DNA of 64,000 nucleotides from Bifidobacterium asteroides (GTDB lineage: Bacteria; Actinomycetota; Actinomycetes; Actinomycetales; Bifidobacteriaceae). Below the pieces are notes generated by a model, which worked only from the letters and a program-made list of their open reading frames with translations, made no database searches and was not told where the DNA came from. Both the position numbers and the translations under genes were made by a program. This document shows positions 38,147 through 47,278 of the stretch, piece by piece; within the stretch, counting starts at the first letter, position 1; every line of letters starts with the position of its first letter. The stretch covers positions 186,001 to 250,000 of the forward strand of contig NZ_QGLK01000005.1 of NCBI RefSeq assembly GCF_003202755.1, written 5' to 3'.

Positions 38147-39718
38147 TCACCCCTGGTCCAAGGCCAGCAGATCATCCATGGTCTGCCGCCGCAACATCAG
38201 ATGGGCACCAGACTGGTCCAGGCCCACCACAGGGGGGATCAGAGCCTGGTTGTAGTTGCTGGCCATGGTCCGTCCGTAGGCGCCGGTCACTGGTACCAAA
38301 AGCAGATCACCCCGGCGAATGTCCGCAGGCAGAGGCACATCCTGCACCAGGATATCCCCTGATTCACAGTGCTTGCCCACCACACGGGCCCGGATCCGGT
38401 CCACGCTGCCATGTCTGTTGGCAAGGACGGCAGTGTACTCGGCCCCATACAGAGCCGGACGAATGTTGTCACTCATGCCGCCGTCAACCGAAACGTAGGT
38501 GCGCACACTTCCGTCAGACAGGGGAACGGGCTTGACGGTGCCCACCCGGTACAGGCTCATGCCGCATGGGGCCACGATCCAGCGGCCGGGCTCGAAGGCG
38601 ATGACCGGCATGGGCATGCCCAGGCGGCGGTTGATGGCGGCCATGTCAGCCCCCAGGCTGGTCAGGGTCTGGTCCAGGTCCATCCGATCCTCATCTGGAG
38701 TGTAGGGCACGGAGAAGCCGCCCCCCAGATCAACCTCAGGCATCAGGTATCCGTCGGTGGCCCAGAAGGTATGCCGCAGCAGCATCATTCGCCGGGCGGC
38801 CTCGATGAAGGCCGAAGAGTCATGGATCTGAGAGCCGATATGGGTATGGATGCCCACCAGCTCCAGTTCCCGCTCATAGGAACGAATCTCCTTGAGCAGG
38901 GCGATGGCCGGTCCGTCAGCCAGGGCGGACATGGCTTTGATCCGGGCAGGATCAGCAGGTTCAGCAGGCCCGTTGGCAGCCGAGTACAGTGCCGAAGACG
39001 ACGGGGAGACCGCAGAATCGCCAGGAGCCAAAAAGCTGTCATTCTTCGTGACCGCCGGAGTCGCTGCCCCAGCCTGTCCGGAGGATCCAGGCTCAGTGCC
39101 CAGGTCCAACAGGCCCACGTCGGTGCCCTGGGGCAACAGGGGGATGCCGAACTTCTGATCCTCGTGTGCAGTGGAAATGTATTCATGGCCGCCGGCGTGC
39201 ACACCCACGGTCACCCGAAGCATGACCTTGGCGCGACGGCCCTGTGTCCTTGCAGCAGCAGCGATTCGCGCGGGCTCGTCAGGCGCATCGATAACGATGG
39301 CCCTGTAGCCCTCCCTCACAGCCAGGTCGATCTCCTGGTCGGACTTGTTGTTGCCGTGCAGGACCAGACGACGGCCAGGGGCACCGGCAGCCTGAGCAAT
39401 CAGCATCTCGCCCAGGGAGCAGGTATCGATATCCAGCCCCTGGCGCAGCATGACCCGCACAGTCTCCTTGCTGAGGAAGGCCTTGCCCGCATAGCTGACC
39501 CTGGTGGTCGCACCGCCCAGGTCTCGCAGAGCCGCCTGGCGGAAGGCCGAGGCCCGTTCCGCCATCATCGCGGTGTCCATCAGATACATGGGGGTGCCGT
39601 AACGCTTGGCCAGATCCTCCATGGAGCACCCGTGCATGGTCAGCATGCCCTCATGGTCTCGCTGCAGAGCCTCGGGCCAGAACCCATCAGACCCCAACCC
39701 GCACATCCCTGTTTCCAT
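38147..39718 (-). CDS. lysA: Diaminopimelate decarboxylase with a large insertion
   Basis: 523 residues from ATG 39718 (GGGAGG 6 bases upstream). Fold-type III PLP enzyme that makes lysine from meso-diaminopimelate. The PLP lysine is in VSYAGKAFLSKE, the cofactor-binding GIHTHIGSQ and the catalytic cysteine KHCESGDIL are present. Between KFGIPLLPQG and the GIHTHIGSQ region lies a Ser/Ala/Pro-rich insertion of about 60 residues (roughly 38945-39130). The family is usually 420-470 residues. It is tightly followed by hom (111-base gap). Confidence 0.93.
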   Translation of the reverse strand: METGMCGLGSDGFWPEALQRDHEGMLTMHGCSMEDLAKRYGTPMYLMDTAMMAERASAFRQAALRDLGGATTRVSYAGKAFLSKETVRVMLRQGLDIDTCSLGEMLIAQAAGAPGRRLVLHGNNKSDQEIDLAVREGYRAIVIDAPDEPARIAAAARTQGRRAKVMLRVTVGVHAGGHEYISTAHEDQKFGIPLLPQGTDVGLLDLGTEPGSSGQAGAATPAVTKNDSFLAPGDSAVSPSSSALYSAANGPAEPADPARIKAMSALADGPAIALLKEIRSYERELELVGIHTHIGSQIHDSSAFIEAARRMMLLRHTFWATDGYLMPEVDLGGGFSVPYTPDEDRMDLDQTLTSLGADMAAINRRLGMPMPVIAFEPGRWIVAPCGMSLYRVGTVKPVPLSDGSVRTYVSVDGGMSDNIRPALYGAEYTAVLANRHGSVDRIRARVVGKHCESGDILVQDVPLPADIRRGDLLLVPVTGAYGRTMASNYNQALIPPVVGLDQSGAHLMLRRQTMDDLLALDQG

Positions 39719-39744
39719 CAACGACCTCCCGGTGACCTTCAGGC

Positions 39745-41502
39745 TTACATACGGTCCGGGGCCTGGACGCCCAGCAGCTCCAGACCATTGGCGATGACCT
39801 GCTGCACAGCGTCATTGAGCCGCAGACGCGCCGCTGCACGAGCCGGCTGTGGATTCCTGTCCTCGTCAGTGTCCAGATCCGCCCGGCCAGTAGGCTCCAT
39901 GGGCACCACGCGCTCCTGGTTGTACCAGCGGTGATAAACCCCAGCCAGCTGCTCCAAGTAGTGGGCCACCCGGTGGGGGGCCTTCTGGTCGCCTGCAGTC
40001 TGAATCACATTGGGATAGAGGGACAGGACGCCCAGAACATCGTTGTCGGCGGCGGTGTCCAACAGAGACAGGTCGGCCCCGGACCGGTCGATGCCCGCCT
40101 GGGCTGCGTTCCGATCCACATTCCTGGAGCGGGCGTGCGCGTACTGCACGTAGTAGACGGGGTTGTCGTTGGTGTGCGAGGCCAGCAGGTCCAGGTCGAT
40201 GTCCACGCTCTGGTTGTAGTCAGTGCGGGCCAGGGAATACCGTGCGGCATCCACGCCCACGGCATCCACCAGATCGTCGATGGTGACCACGTTGCCGGCC
40301 CGCTTGCTCATGCGCACGGCCTGGCCGTCCTTGATGACGTTGACCATCTGGCCAATCAGGATTTGCATGTTCACGCCTGGGGTGTCCCCGAAGGCCGCGC
40401 AGATGGCCATCATCCGGCCGATGTAGCCATGGTGGTCGGCGCCCAGCATGTAGATGGCCTCGTCGCAGGGATCCTTGGCACGGCGGCGCTTGTTCAGGTA
40501 GTAAGCGATGTCGGCCGCCACGTATGCTGCGTGACCGTCGGACTTGATGATCACCCGGTCCTTGTCGTCGCCGTAGGTGGTGGAACGGAACCAGGTAGCC
40601 CCGTCCTTCTCGAAGATGTCGCCCTTGGCCCGCAGCTCGTCAATGGCCCGGTCCACCTGGCCGGACTCATACAGGCTGTTTTCATGGAACCAGACATCGA
40701 AGTTGACTCGGAAGTCACGCATGGACTGCTGGATCTCGGCGAACATCATAGGCACGGCCCGGGTGCGGAAGGCCTCGCGCTGCGGGCTGTCACCCTCGGC
40801 GCCGTCCTCGTCGCGCAACCTGGGCATGGCCAGGATGTCCTGCCCCTGGTCAGCTGCTTCCTTGACTACCCGCGAGGCGATCTCATCAATGTAGGAGCCC
40901 TTGTAGCCGTCAGCGGGCACAGGCTCGCCATGGGCCGCAGCTACCAGCGAGCGGGAGAAGCGGTCAATCTGCGTGCCGTGATCGTTGAAGTAGTACTCCC
41001 TGACCACCTTGGCGCCGTTGGCCTCCAGGACGCGGGCCATGGAGTCGCCCACAGCCGCCCATCGTGTGCCGCCGATATGGATGGGGCCCGTGGGGTTGGC
41101 CGAGACGAATTCCAGATTGAGTGTGCGCCCGCTCAGGTGATCGTTGCTCCCATAGGCGGATCCCGCCTGCAAGACAGCATCAACCACAGCAGCCGCCGAA
41201 GCCGAATCCAGGGCGATGTTGATGAAACCAGGACCTGCCACGTCCACATGGGCGATCCCGTCAACCTTCCGCAGGGCCTCGGCCAGGGCCTGACCCAGTT
41301 CGGCAGGCCTCATTCCGGCCTTCTTGGCCAGCTGCATGGCGATGTTGGTGGACCAGTCCCCGTGGGAGCGGTCCTTGGGGCGCATAACCGCCAGATGGTC
41401 GGCATCAGGGACCATGCCGGGCTCCAGGTTTCCCAGCCGGCCCGACTGGGCCATCTGGACGGCGGTCGAAGAGATGATACGGGCAAGTGCTTCAGGACTC
41501 AT
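39745..41502 (-). CDS. argS: Arginyl-tRNA synthetase
   Basis: 585 residues. Class I synthetase: the N-terminal Add-1 domain starts MSPEALARI, the first signature is SANPTGPIHIGGTRWAAVGD (HIGG in place of HIGH, as in other actinobacterial ArgRS), and the second is VRMSKRAGNV. The C-terminal DALR anticodon-binding domain ends LGVQAPDRM. The frame is open to 41757, but the added residues are shadow of ridA. It precedes lysA by 26 bases. Confidence 0.97.
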   Translation of the reverse strand: MSPEALARIISSTAVQMAQSGRLGNLEPGMVPDADHLAVMRPKDRSHGDWSTNIAMQLAKKAGMRPAELGQALAEALRKVDGIAHVDVAGPGFINIALDSASAAAVVDAVLQAGSAYGSNDHLSGRTLNLEFVSANPTGPIHIGGTRWAAVGDSMARVLEANGAKVVREYYFNDHGTQIDRFSRSLVAAAHGEPVPADGYKGSYIDEIASRVVKEAADQGQDILAMPRLRDEDGAEGDSPQREAFRTRAVPMMFAEIQQSMRDFRVNFDVWFHENSLYESGQVDRAIDELRAKGDIFEKDGATWFRSTTYGDDKDRVIIKSDGHAAYVAADIAYYLNKRRRAKDPCDEAIYMLGADHHGYIGRMMAICAAFGDTPGVNMQILIGQMVNVIKDGQAVRMSKRAGNVVTIDDLVDAVGVDAARYSLARTDYNQSVDIDLDLLASHTNDNPVYYVQYAHARSRNVDRNAAQAGIDRSGADLSLLDTAADNDVLGVLSLYPNVIQTAGDQKAPHRVAHYLEQLAGVYHRWYNQERVVPMEPTGRADLDTDEDRNPQPARAAARLRLNDAVQQVIANGLELLGVQAPDRM

Positions 41503-41545
41503 GCCCTCAAGTCTAGCGACGGCGGGGACCAGCAGCCGACCTGTC

Positions 41546-41935
41546 TCAGGCCAGAGCCACAACCTCGATCTCGACCAGGGCCCCCTTGGGGATGTCCGCG
41601 CCGCCGAAAGCCACTCGGGCCGGCCGCACCGAGCCGATGAAAACCTGGGAGTAGGCCTGATCCACCTGGGTAAAATCCTCCACCCGCCGCATAAGGATGG
41701 TGGCCTTGACCACCTTTTCCATACCACTGCCGGCTGCATCCAGGATGTTCTTGACATTCTTCAGGGCCTGGGTGGCCTGGTCGGCTGCAGTACCCTCCAC
41801 CAGCTCGCCGGTGTCCGGGTCGATGCCCAACTGTCCGGAGACAAAGACAAAACCCCCGGCCTTCACAGCCTGACTGTAGGCTCCCAAGGCCTGGGGTGCA
41901 TATGGCGTGCCGATCTCTTCCGGTCCATCTTCCAT
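41546..41935 (-). CDS. ridA: RidA family enamine/imine deaminase
   Basis: 129 residues. It has the YjgF/RidA pattern: YSQAVKAGGFVFVSGQLG at the start, then QVFIGSVRPARVAFGGADIP with the catalytic arginine, and a C-terminal ALVEIEVVALA strand. The family destroys reactive 2-aminoacrylate and other imines formed by PLP enzymes. Located 103 bases after pox and 43 bases before argS on the minus strand. Confidence 0.93.
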   Translation of the reverse strand: MEDGPEEIGTPYAPQALGAYSQAVKAGGFVFVSGQLGIDPDTGELVEGTAADQATQALKNVKNILDAAGSGMEKVVKATILMRRVEDFTQVDQAYSQVFIGSVRPARVAFGGADIPKGALVEIEVVALA

Positions 41936-41954
41936 GAGTCCGTCCTTTCTTCAG

Positions 41955-41993
41955 GTCCGCCGCACCCATGTCGGGCCGAAGCCCCGGGCGGAC
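41955..41993. repeat. Inverted repeat between pox and ridA
   Basis: GTCCGCC (41955-41961) pairs with GGCGGAC (41987-41993) around a 25-base GC-rich loop. No T-run follows on the minus strand, so it is at most a weak terminator or an RNA stability element. Confidence 0.4.
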
Positions 41994-42038
41994 ACCGTCC
42001 ACTATAGGAGTGCCCACCCGGCAGAAGCGCCATCAGTC

Positions 42039-43793
42039 TCAGCCCTTGCGAGCTTCCTGACCCATCCAGTAGGCCAGTGAGCGCAAATCGCCGGCCTCGT
42101 AGGTCTTGACGAATTTCTCGACCTGGTCCGGATCCGAGCAGGTCTCCGGGAACCGCATGTAGCGGGTATCCAGAGGGCTGGCTCCTGTCAGCTTGATGTC
42201 GATGACCGAAGACCTGTCGGCTTTGCGAGCCTCGGAGAAGGCGTGGCGCGCATCGGCCACCGTGCGCACAGTGAAGCCCAAGGCACCCATTCCCTCGCCG
42301 ACCTTGGCCCAGTCGGTGTCGGGCAGGTCCACCCCGCTCAGAGGCTGATGGCTGTCATCGCGCTGCTCGGCCTCGATGTAGCCCAAGGATTGGTTGGAGA
42401 AGACCACGTTGATGACCGGGGCATGGTACTTGAGCTGGGCCAGCACCTCCTCGCCGAGCATGGCGAATCCGCCGTCACCGCTCAGGGAATAGACGGTCGA
42501 TTCCGGATGCTCCAGCTTGGCAGCCAAGGCGGCCGGCACGGCATAGCCCATGGTGGCGTGCTTGCCGGAGACGGTCCAGCGGTTGGTGGGCTTCAGGTGC
42601 AGCAGACGCAGGAAGTCGATGTCCACATTGCCCACGTCGGGGATGACAATGTCATTGTCCTCAAGCTGCTGATCGATGATGTGGAAGACAGGCTCGGGCC
42701 TCAGGGGCGTGCGGGTGTCCTCGTTAAATGAGGCCAGCCACTGGTCCCAGTTCTCTTTGCTGCGCAGGCAGGCCCTGTAGAAGACGGACTCCTCTTGGTC
42801 CTGGCCGGCGGCGGTTATTGCCTTGAGGGCCTCGCGGGCATCGGCCTGGATGGCCAGGACCACGTTGGCCTGGAAGCGCTTGCCCAGCTTGACCGGGTTC
42901 AGGTCGATCTGGATGACCTTGGTGTTGGGAGTGACGAACATGGACCCGAAGGGGTTGTCCGAACCTACCCAGACCGTCAGATCCGAAGTGTAGATGGCCT
43001 CCGTGGCGGTCTTGGTGGCCACACGGCCGGCCGACTGCAGGTAGGCAGGATAGGTGTCCTCTACGATCCCCTTGGCCGGGAATGTGGAAACCATGGGCAT
43101 CTTGAAACGCTCGGACATGGCGACCAGTTCATCGCGGGCCCCGGCAGCGCCCTGGCCGAAGTAGAGCAGCGGCGCCTTGGCGGACTGGATGATCTCGACT
43201 GCCTTGCTGACCTGGTCGGCCGCAGGTTTCAGCGGCTCCGGTTTGCGGAAGTTAGGCGCAGATGCCACCGGGCGGTCGTCGATCTCGGCCCAGGCCAGAT
43301 CCTTGGGAATGATGACCACGGAGACCCCGTGGCTGGCATAGGCGCGGCGGATGGCCTCGTCCACCAGGGCCGGCAGCCCCTGGGCGTTGGTGGCAGCCCG
43401 GGCGAATACGGCAACATCGGTAAAGATAGGCACCTCGTCCATGGCCTGGAAGAAGTCCATGTTCATAAAAGCCTGGGGCACCTCACCCACCAGGGCCAGA
43501 ACCGGCACGCCGTCCTCACGGGCATCGTAGAGGCCGTTGAGCAGGTGGACCGCACCGGGACCGGACGAACCGAAGCAGACACCAATCCGGCCAGTCAGTT
43601 TGGCCTCGCCGGCGGCAGCCAGGGCTCCGGCCTCCTCATGACGGACCTGGATGAAGTCGATGTGCTCACGCTCGTTGTGGATGGCGTTCATCATAGAGTC
43701 GAAGGAACCGCCGGGCAGGCCATAGATGCGCGGCACCCCCCACTGCTCCAGGACGTGAAGGACAGCATCCCCTGCATTGATTCGATTGGCCAT
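42039..43793 (-). CDS. poxB: Pyruvate oxidase (TPP, FAD)
   Basis: 584 residues, three-domain TPP enzyme of the pyruvate oxidase/acetolactate synthase family. The N-terminal pyrimidine domain has the glutamate in RHEEAGALAAAG; the middle Rossmann domain (FAD) has SDLTVWVGSDNPFGSMF; the C-terminal diphosphate domain has SLSGDGGFAMLGEEVLAQ followed by NVVFSNQSLG. Phosphate-dependent members turn pyruvate, phosphate and oxygen into acetyl phosphate, CO2 and H2O2; ubiquinone-linked PoxB makes acetate. The absence of a C-terminal amphipathic membrane helix favours the soluble phosphate type. Unusual for a bifidobacterium, where acetyl phosphate comes from phosphoketolase. Confidence 0.85.
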   Translation of the reverse strand: MANRINAGDAVLHVLEQWGVPRIYGLPGGSFDSMMNAIHNEREHIDFIQVRHEEAGALAAAGEAKLTGRIGVCFGSSGPGAVHLLNGLYDAREDGVPVLALVGEVPQAFMNMDFFQAMDEVPIFTDVAVFARAATNAQGLPALVDEAIRRAYASHGVSVVIIPKDLAWAEIDDRPVASAPNFRKPEPLKPAADQVSKAVEIIQSAKAPLLYFGQGAAGARDELVAMSERFKMPMVSTFPAKGIVEDTYPAYLQSAGRVATKTATEAIYTSDLTVWVGSDNPFGSMFVTPNTKVIQIDLNPVKLGKRFQANVVLAIQADAREALKAITAAGQDQEESVFYRACLRSKENWDQWLASFNEDTRTPLRPEPVFHIIDQQLEDNDIVIPDVGNVDIDFLRLLHLKPTNRWTVSGKHATMGYAVPAALAAKLEHPESTVYSLSGDGGFAMLGEEVLAQLKYHAPVINVVFSNQSLGYIEAEQRDDSHQPLSGVDLPDTDWAKVGEGMGALGFTVRTVADARHAFSEARKADRSSVIDIKLTGASPLDTRYMRFPETCSDPDQVEKFVKTYEAGDLRSLAYWMGQEARKG

Positions 43794-44081
43794 GTGAACT
43801 CCTTTGCTTCACCGGGGAAAAGATGCTCCGCCACAACGCGGAAACGTCAGTCCTCCCCGACGTTCGGTCTTACCCTCTCACTATGGCACCTGAGAAGGAA
43901 GACACGAGCGGGCCAAGGGCCATGTTCCTCAAAAGCTTAGTGATTCACCACACATATCGTGACGCATAGCGTGCGCTTGTTTCATCCAGCGAGTGCCATA
44001 ATCATGATCCTGTGCACGATGACAGACGGGAATCGTATAAAGAAACCCCCCACGCTCTTCCTTGCCGCAGGGATTTCATCT

Positions 44082-44157
44082 TGGTGGGCTCGAAGGGATT
44101 CGAACCCTCGACCTTCTGTTCCGGAGACAGACGCTCTATCCGCTGAGCTACGAACCC
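44082..44157 (-). tRNA. tRNA-Arg (anticodon CCG)
   Basis: 76 bases including an encoded 3' CCA. Acceptor GGGTTCG / CGAGCCC; anticodon loop CTCCGGA with CCG; T loop GGTTCGAATCC. It reads CGG codons. Confidence 0.95.
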
Positions 44158-44506
44158 GACAGCCACCTTCCAGTGGACAACAGAGACCATACTAGGACAC
44201 TTTGCGCATTTTCGCACCCATGCGCGTCCTAACGTGTCGGTCCGGCTCCAGCCGCTCTCGGCGTGTTGCCGCAAGATTCCGGGCGTTTCATAGGTATCGT
44301 GATGGCAAGGCCTCGTGCCACCGCCCCGGTTGCGCCATTGCATCCTCATGCGGTGGCGCGAAGCCGCCAACATTCCCGGATGATCTTCTCTCGGGATAAT
44401 CTCCACTGTAGTTCCTTCACCCGGCCATCACAAGCGGCCTTCACATACCTGGACCATGAAACGGGCTGTGGACAGCAAATGGTGGCCGCAACCGGCCTAC
44501 CGTACC
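44158..44506. other. Intergenic region with tRNA-Arg promoter
   Basis: No gene seen between tRNA-Arg and the CYTH gene. On the minus strand TAGTAT at about 44190-44195 is a plausible -10 box for the tRNA, with TGCGAA 17 bases further upstream as a poor -35. An interrupted inverted repeat AGGAC-N5-GCGCAT / ATGCGC-GTCCT (44194-44230) overlaps this promoter. Confidence 0.5.
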
Positions 44507-45151
44507 ATGGGAAGCATGGCCATGGATGAGGACGAGGACGATTTCGAGTTCGAACGCAGATTCTTCTGCCGGAACCTTCCTCGGGAGCTGCTCAGGGAGA
44601 GCCGACCGACCCTGATCGTGCAGAGCTACTACGTGCATGAGGATAACTTTGCCCTTCGTGTGCGTCTGCAGGGCCAGGTGGATCCAGTGGTACCCATGAC
44701 GGCCCGGACCGATGCCCTCCACACTCTGCTTGAGGAAGGCGACCACTTCGACGCTGCCTCAATAACGGCCAAGGGGCCCTCCGTAGGAGGCACCCGCTAC
44801 GAGGCAGAACGGGCCATCGATCCGGGAATCGCCCTGGAACTGATCCTGCGCGGCGGGATTCCGATCGTCAAGAACCGGTATGGGGTCTGGCTGGACGAGG
44901 ACTGGTGGAACCTGGATGTCTTCGGAGACGGCAACTCCCCATTGGTGGTGGCAGAGGTGGAGCGGACCGGCCCGGTGACCGACCTGACCATTCCCGACTT
45001 CTGCGCCACGGAGATCACCGACGATCCGCGGTTCTCCAATGACGGGCTGGCTGACCACCCCTATGGCAACTGGGCGACTGACTTCGACCGAGAGTTGAAG
45101 GCCAGCGGACCGCGCTTCCTGACCAACTTCGACGGGAACCGCGAGTCCTAA
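44507..45151 (+). CDS. CYTH domain protein
   Basis: About 214 residues. CYTH proteins form a cationic tunnel that binds triphosphate groups; bacterial ones include tripolyphosphatases. Seen: FEFERRFFC (the EXEXK-like opening, with FER), LRVRLQG, ITAKGPSVGGTRYEAER and a C-terminal EITDDPRFSNDGLADHPYGNW. The catalytic set of charged residues looks largely conserved, but the opening is EFERR rather than EXEXK. The start is unclear: ATG 44507, 44516 and 44522 lie close together and none has a clear ribosome site; the domain begins just after the last. Ends 12 bases from a convergent gene. Confidence 0.75.
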   Translation: MGSMAMDEDEDDFEFERRFFCRNLPRELLRESRPTLIVQSYYVHEDNFALRVRLQGQVDPVVPMTARTDALHTLLEEGDHFDAASITAKGPSVGGTRYEAERAIDPGIALELILRGGIPIVKNRYGVWLDEDWWNLDVFGDGNSPLVVAEVERTGPVTDLTIPDFCATEITDDPRFSNDGLADHPYGNWATDFDRELKASGPRFLTNFDGNRES

Positions 45152-45163
45152 CCCAGGACCTGT

Positions 45164-46129
45164 TCAGTACATCAGCGTGGACAAACGGCGACGGGCCTTG
45201 GCCAGCCGGGGATCAGTCGGTTCAGGAATAACGAAGTACTCCAGCAGACGGCGGCGGATGGGATCGGTCTGATCCCGGTGCCCGGCCAGAAAGTCCAGCA
45301 GGCGATCGAAAGCATCCTGGATCTGGCCGCCGATCATGTCCACATCGGCCACATCCAACTGGGCCTGCAGGTCGTCAGGAGCATTGGCAGCCGCCTGACG
45401 GACCTTACGGACATCGGCCTGGGCCGACCGGGCCATCAGCAGGCACTTGGCCTGTTCGCGCTTGGCCAGGTCGTCGGTCGAGTCTGCCTGAACCAGCTTG
45501 CCGTAGGCCTCGGCTGCAGCTGCATAGTCGCCCTCCTGGGCCAGTCGGTGGGCCTCCTGATGAGCAGGAGGGATGGCATCAGCCGCTGCCTGTCCAACCT
45601 GCTCGTCCTGCTCCTGGTCGTTGGTCTCCTGGTAGGGGGCGCTGCCGGTGATGCCGGCCTTCTGCGCCATCTGCACCACCTGTGGAATAAGCTGATCGGT
45701 GATCTGGTTCATCTCCTCATCGGTGGGCAGTCCTCGCAGGATGGGCATGGGTCTGCCGGCCAGCAGGGCAAAGAGGGCCGGGGCATCCTGCACCTGGAAG
45801 GTCTGGGCGATCTGCGGATTGGTCGCGATGTCGATACGGGAGAGCTGAATGCGCCCCTCCTGGGCGTTGACAGCCTGGGCCAGACGTGTTGCCAGGGGGA
45901 AGAGGCGGTCATCGGTGGGTACCCAGAGCAGAATCAGAATGGGGAAGGTGGTTGAGGTTTGAACCATGGCCTGGAAACTGGCCTCGGTGGTATCAATTAC
46001 GTAGCCGCCGGCAGCGGGTGCGCCTCCCTGCTGGCCTGGCTCGGCATCAACCTGGTGCTTGAGCGCGCCCAGGTCGACTGCTCCTGCCAGCGAGACACCC
46101 GGCTGCCCCTGACCGTTCTTGTTCGCCAT
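45164..46129 (-). CDS. Thioredoxin-fold/TPR protein, CnoX-like, without CXXC
   Basis: 321 residues from ATG 46129 (AAGGAGG upstream). The N-terminal part (about 45-145) has a thioredoxin fold: FPILILLWVPTDDRLFPLAT at the active-site position, then a cis-Pro equivalent (QDAPALFALLAGRP). The usual WCxxC is replaced by WVPTDDR, so it cannot be a disulfide reductase. The C-terminal half holds TPR-like helices (EGDYAAAAEAYGKLVQAD). This is the layout of YbbN/CnoX, a chaperone holdase that hands clients to GroEL or DnaK. A Gln/Asp-rich hinge (NDQEQDEQ) joins the halves. Confidence 0.85.
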   Translation of the reverse strand: MANKNGQGQPGVSLAGAVDLGALKHQVDAEPGQQGGAPAAGGYVIDTTEASFQAMVQTSTTFPILILLWVPTDDRLFPLATRLAQAVNAQEGRIQLSRIDIATNPQIAQTFQVQDAPALFALLAGRPMPILRGLPTDEEMNQITDQLIPQVVQMAQKAGITGSAPYQETNDQEQDEQVGQAAADAIPPAHQEAHRLAQEGDYAAAAEAYGKLVQADSTDDLAKREQAKCLLMARSAQADVRKVRQAAANAPDDLQAQLDVADVDMIGGQIQDAFDRLLDFLAGHRDQTDPIRRRLLEYFVIPEPTDPRLAKARRRLSTLMY

Positions 46130-46246
46130 GTCAGTCCTCCTTAACCTGGCGGACGCTGACTGCAGCTTCGGTCCGCCTTCGAATGCAAACTCCTGGAAGC
46201 CAATCTAGTCCAAGACCCGGGCGTTCACCCAGCGCAATCCCGCCGT

Positions 46247-47278
46247 TCAGACCGCTTCTACCTTGATGGGCTCGCGCTCGGCACCCACGGCCCTGATGGG
46301 CTCGTGCGAGTCCGCGGAGGGCACGTAGAGGGCAATCACGTTGACATAGGTGACTCTCATAGTGCTGGTGGGCTTGCCCTGTCCAAAGAGGGCCTTCTCG
46401 GCATCCGAGGCGGGCGAGGACTCGCGGCCCTCACCCGCCTGCCTGGTCCAGACCGAATCAATCCGGGCCACGACCAAGTCCCCCCCATCGGAAGAGTGCA
46501 TGACCCGCAGCTGCCCCTGTGCCGGGGTGAAGGTCTGCGACTGGCTGCCCTTGTTGGCTTCGATTCCCTGTTGAACCACCTGAGTCAGCGTGCCCAGAGA
46601 GTTGCGGAAGTCATCCTGGGCGAACTCCTTGGCATATTTGCTGCCCTGGGGGTTCTGCAGGAGGTCGGCATAGCGGCGCACGGCCTCCACCGGCGTAGCC
46701 TTGAGACCCTGATCGTCGCCCTGCCCCATCCTGGCACCGATGGTGGCTACCGGAAACTTGGGCAGCTGGGCTCCTTGGAAGAGCCGTGCCACACCCCAGA
46801 GCTTATAGTTCTCATGGGCGGACTCCTGGTCCAGAACCAAGAGGCGCTTGGACTGCTGATCCTGCGTGGTGGTGGTAATCGAGAATACTGAGCGCGGCCA
46901 ACCCGGATCGCCGGGAATGACCGTCTGGGCGATGGTGGTAGGGATGGTCGTCTTTGGATCCAGCTGCCCGGTGGCCTTGGCTATGGTCAGCTCGCTGGTG
47001 CGAATCTCCAGCTGGGGACCGCTGACTCGCTGGTCCAGCCCGGCCGGGTCCTTGGCCTCGTTGGCCTGGTCCAGAACAGCCCCGATGCTCTTGCGAATAC
47101 GGGCCTCCTGGGCCGGGGTCAGGTTGGGCGCGGGAGCAGTGGTTGCAGTGCTCTGAGGCTCGGTCCGGCTGGCCTGGGGAACCTGCCCCTCACAAGCAGA
47201 CAGACCTGGCAAGAGGGCCAGGGACAAGGCCAGCGCCGCTGCAACCCCTACCCTGTTCATCGGTTTGTTCATACTCAT
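46247..47278 (-). CDS. Lipoprotein of unknown function
   Basis: 343 residues. A signal peptide with lipobox LSAC puts Cys at about residue 29, so it is a membrane-anchored outer-surface protein. The mature part starts with a Thr/Pro/Ala linker and then a hydrophilic fold of about 280 residues without a motif I know; it ends in a repeated VEPIRAVGAEREPIKVE-like strand. GAGGAG lies 5 bases before ATG 47278. It overlaps the upstream membrane protein gene by ATGA, so the two probably act in one complex. Confidence 0.75.
   Translation of the reverse strand: MSMNKPMNRVGVAAALALSLALLPGLSACEGQVPQASRTEPQSTATTAPAPNLTPAQEARIRKSIGAVLDQANEAKDPAGLDQRVSGPQLEIRTSELTIAKATGQLDPKTTIPTTIAQTVIPGDPGWPRSVFSITTTTQDQQSKRLLVLDQESAHENYKLWGVARLFQGAQLPKFPVATIGARMGQGDDQGLKATPVEAVRRYADLLQNPQGSKYAKEFAQDDFRNSLGTLTQVVQQGIEANKGSQSQTFTPAQGQLRVMHSSDGGDLVVARIDSVWTRQAGEGRESSPASDAEKALFGQGKPTSTMRVTYVNVIALYVPSADSHEPIRAVGAEREPIKVEAV

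Noticed and set aside
41955-41993. Terminator between pox and ridA
   Set aside because: Inverted repeat present, but no T-run on the minus strand, so it was recorded only as a repeat.
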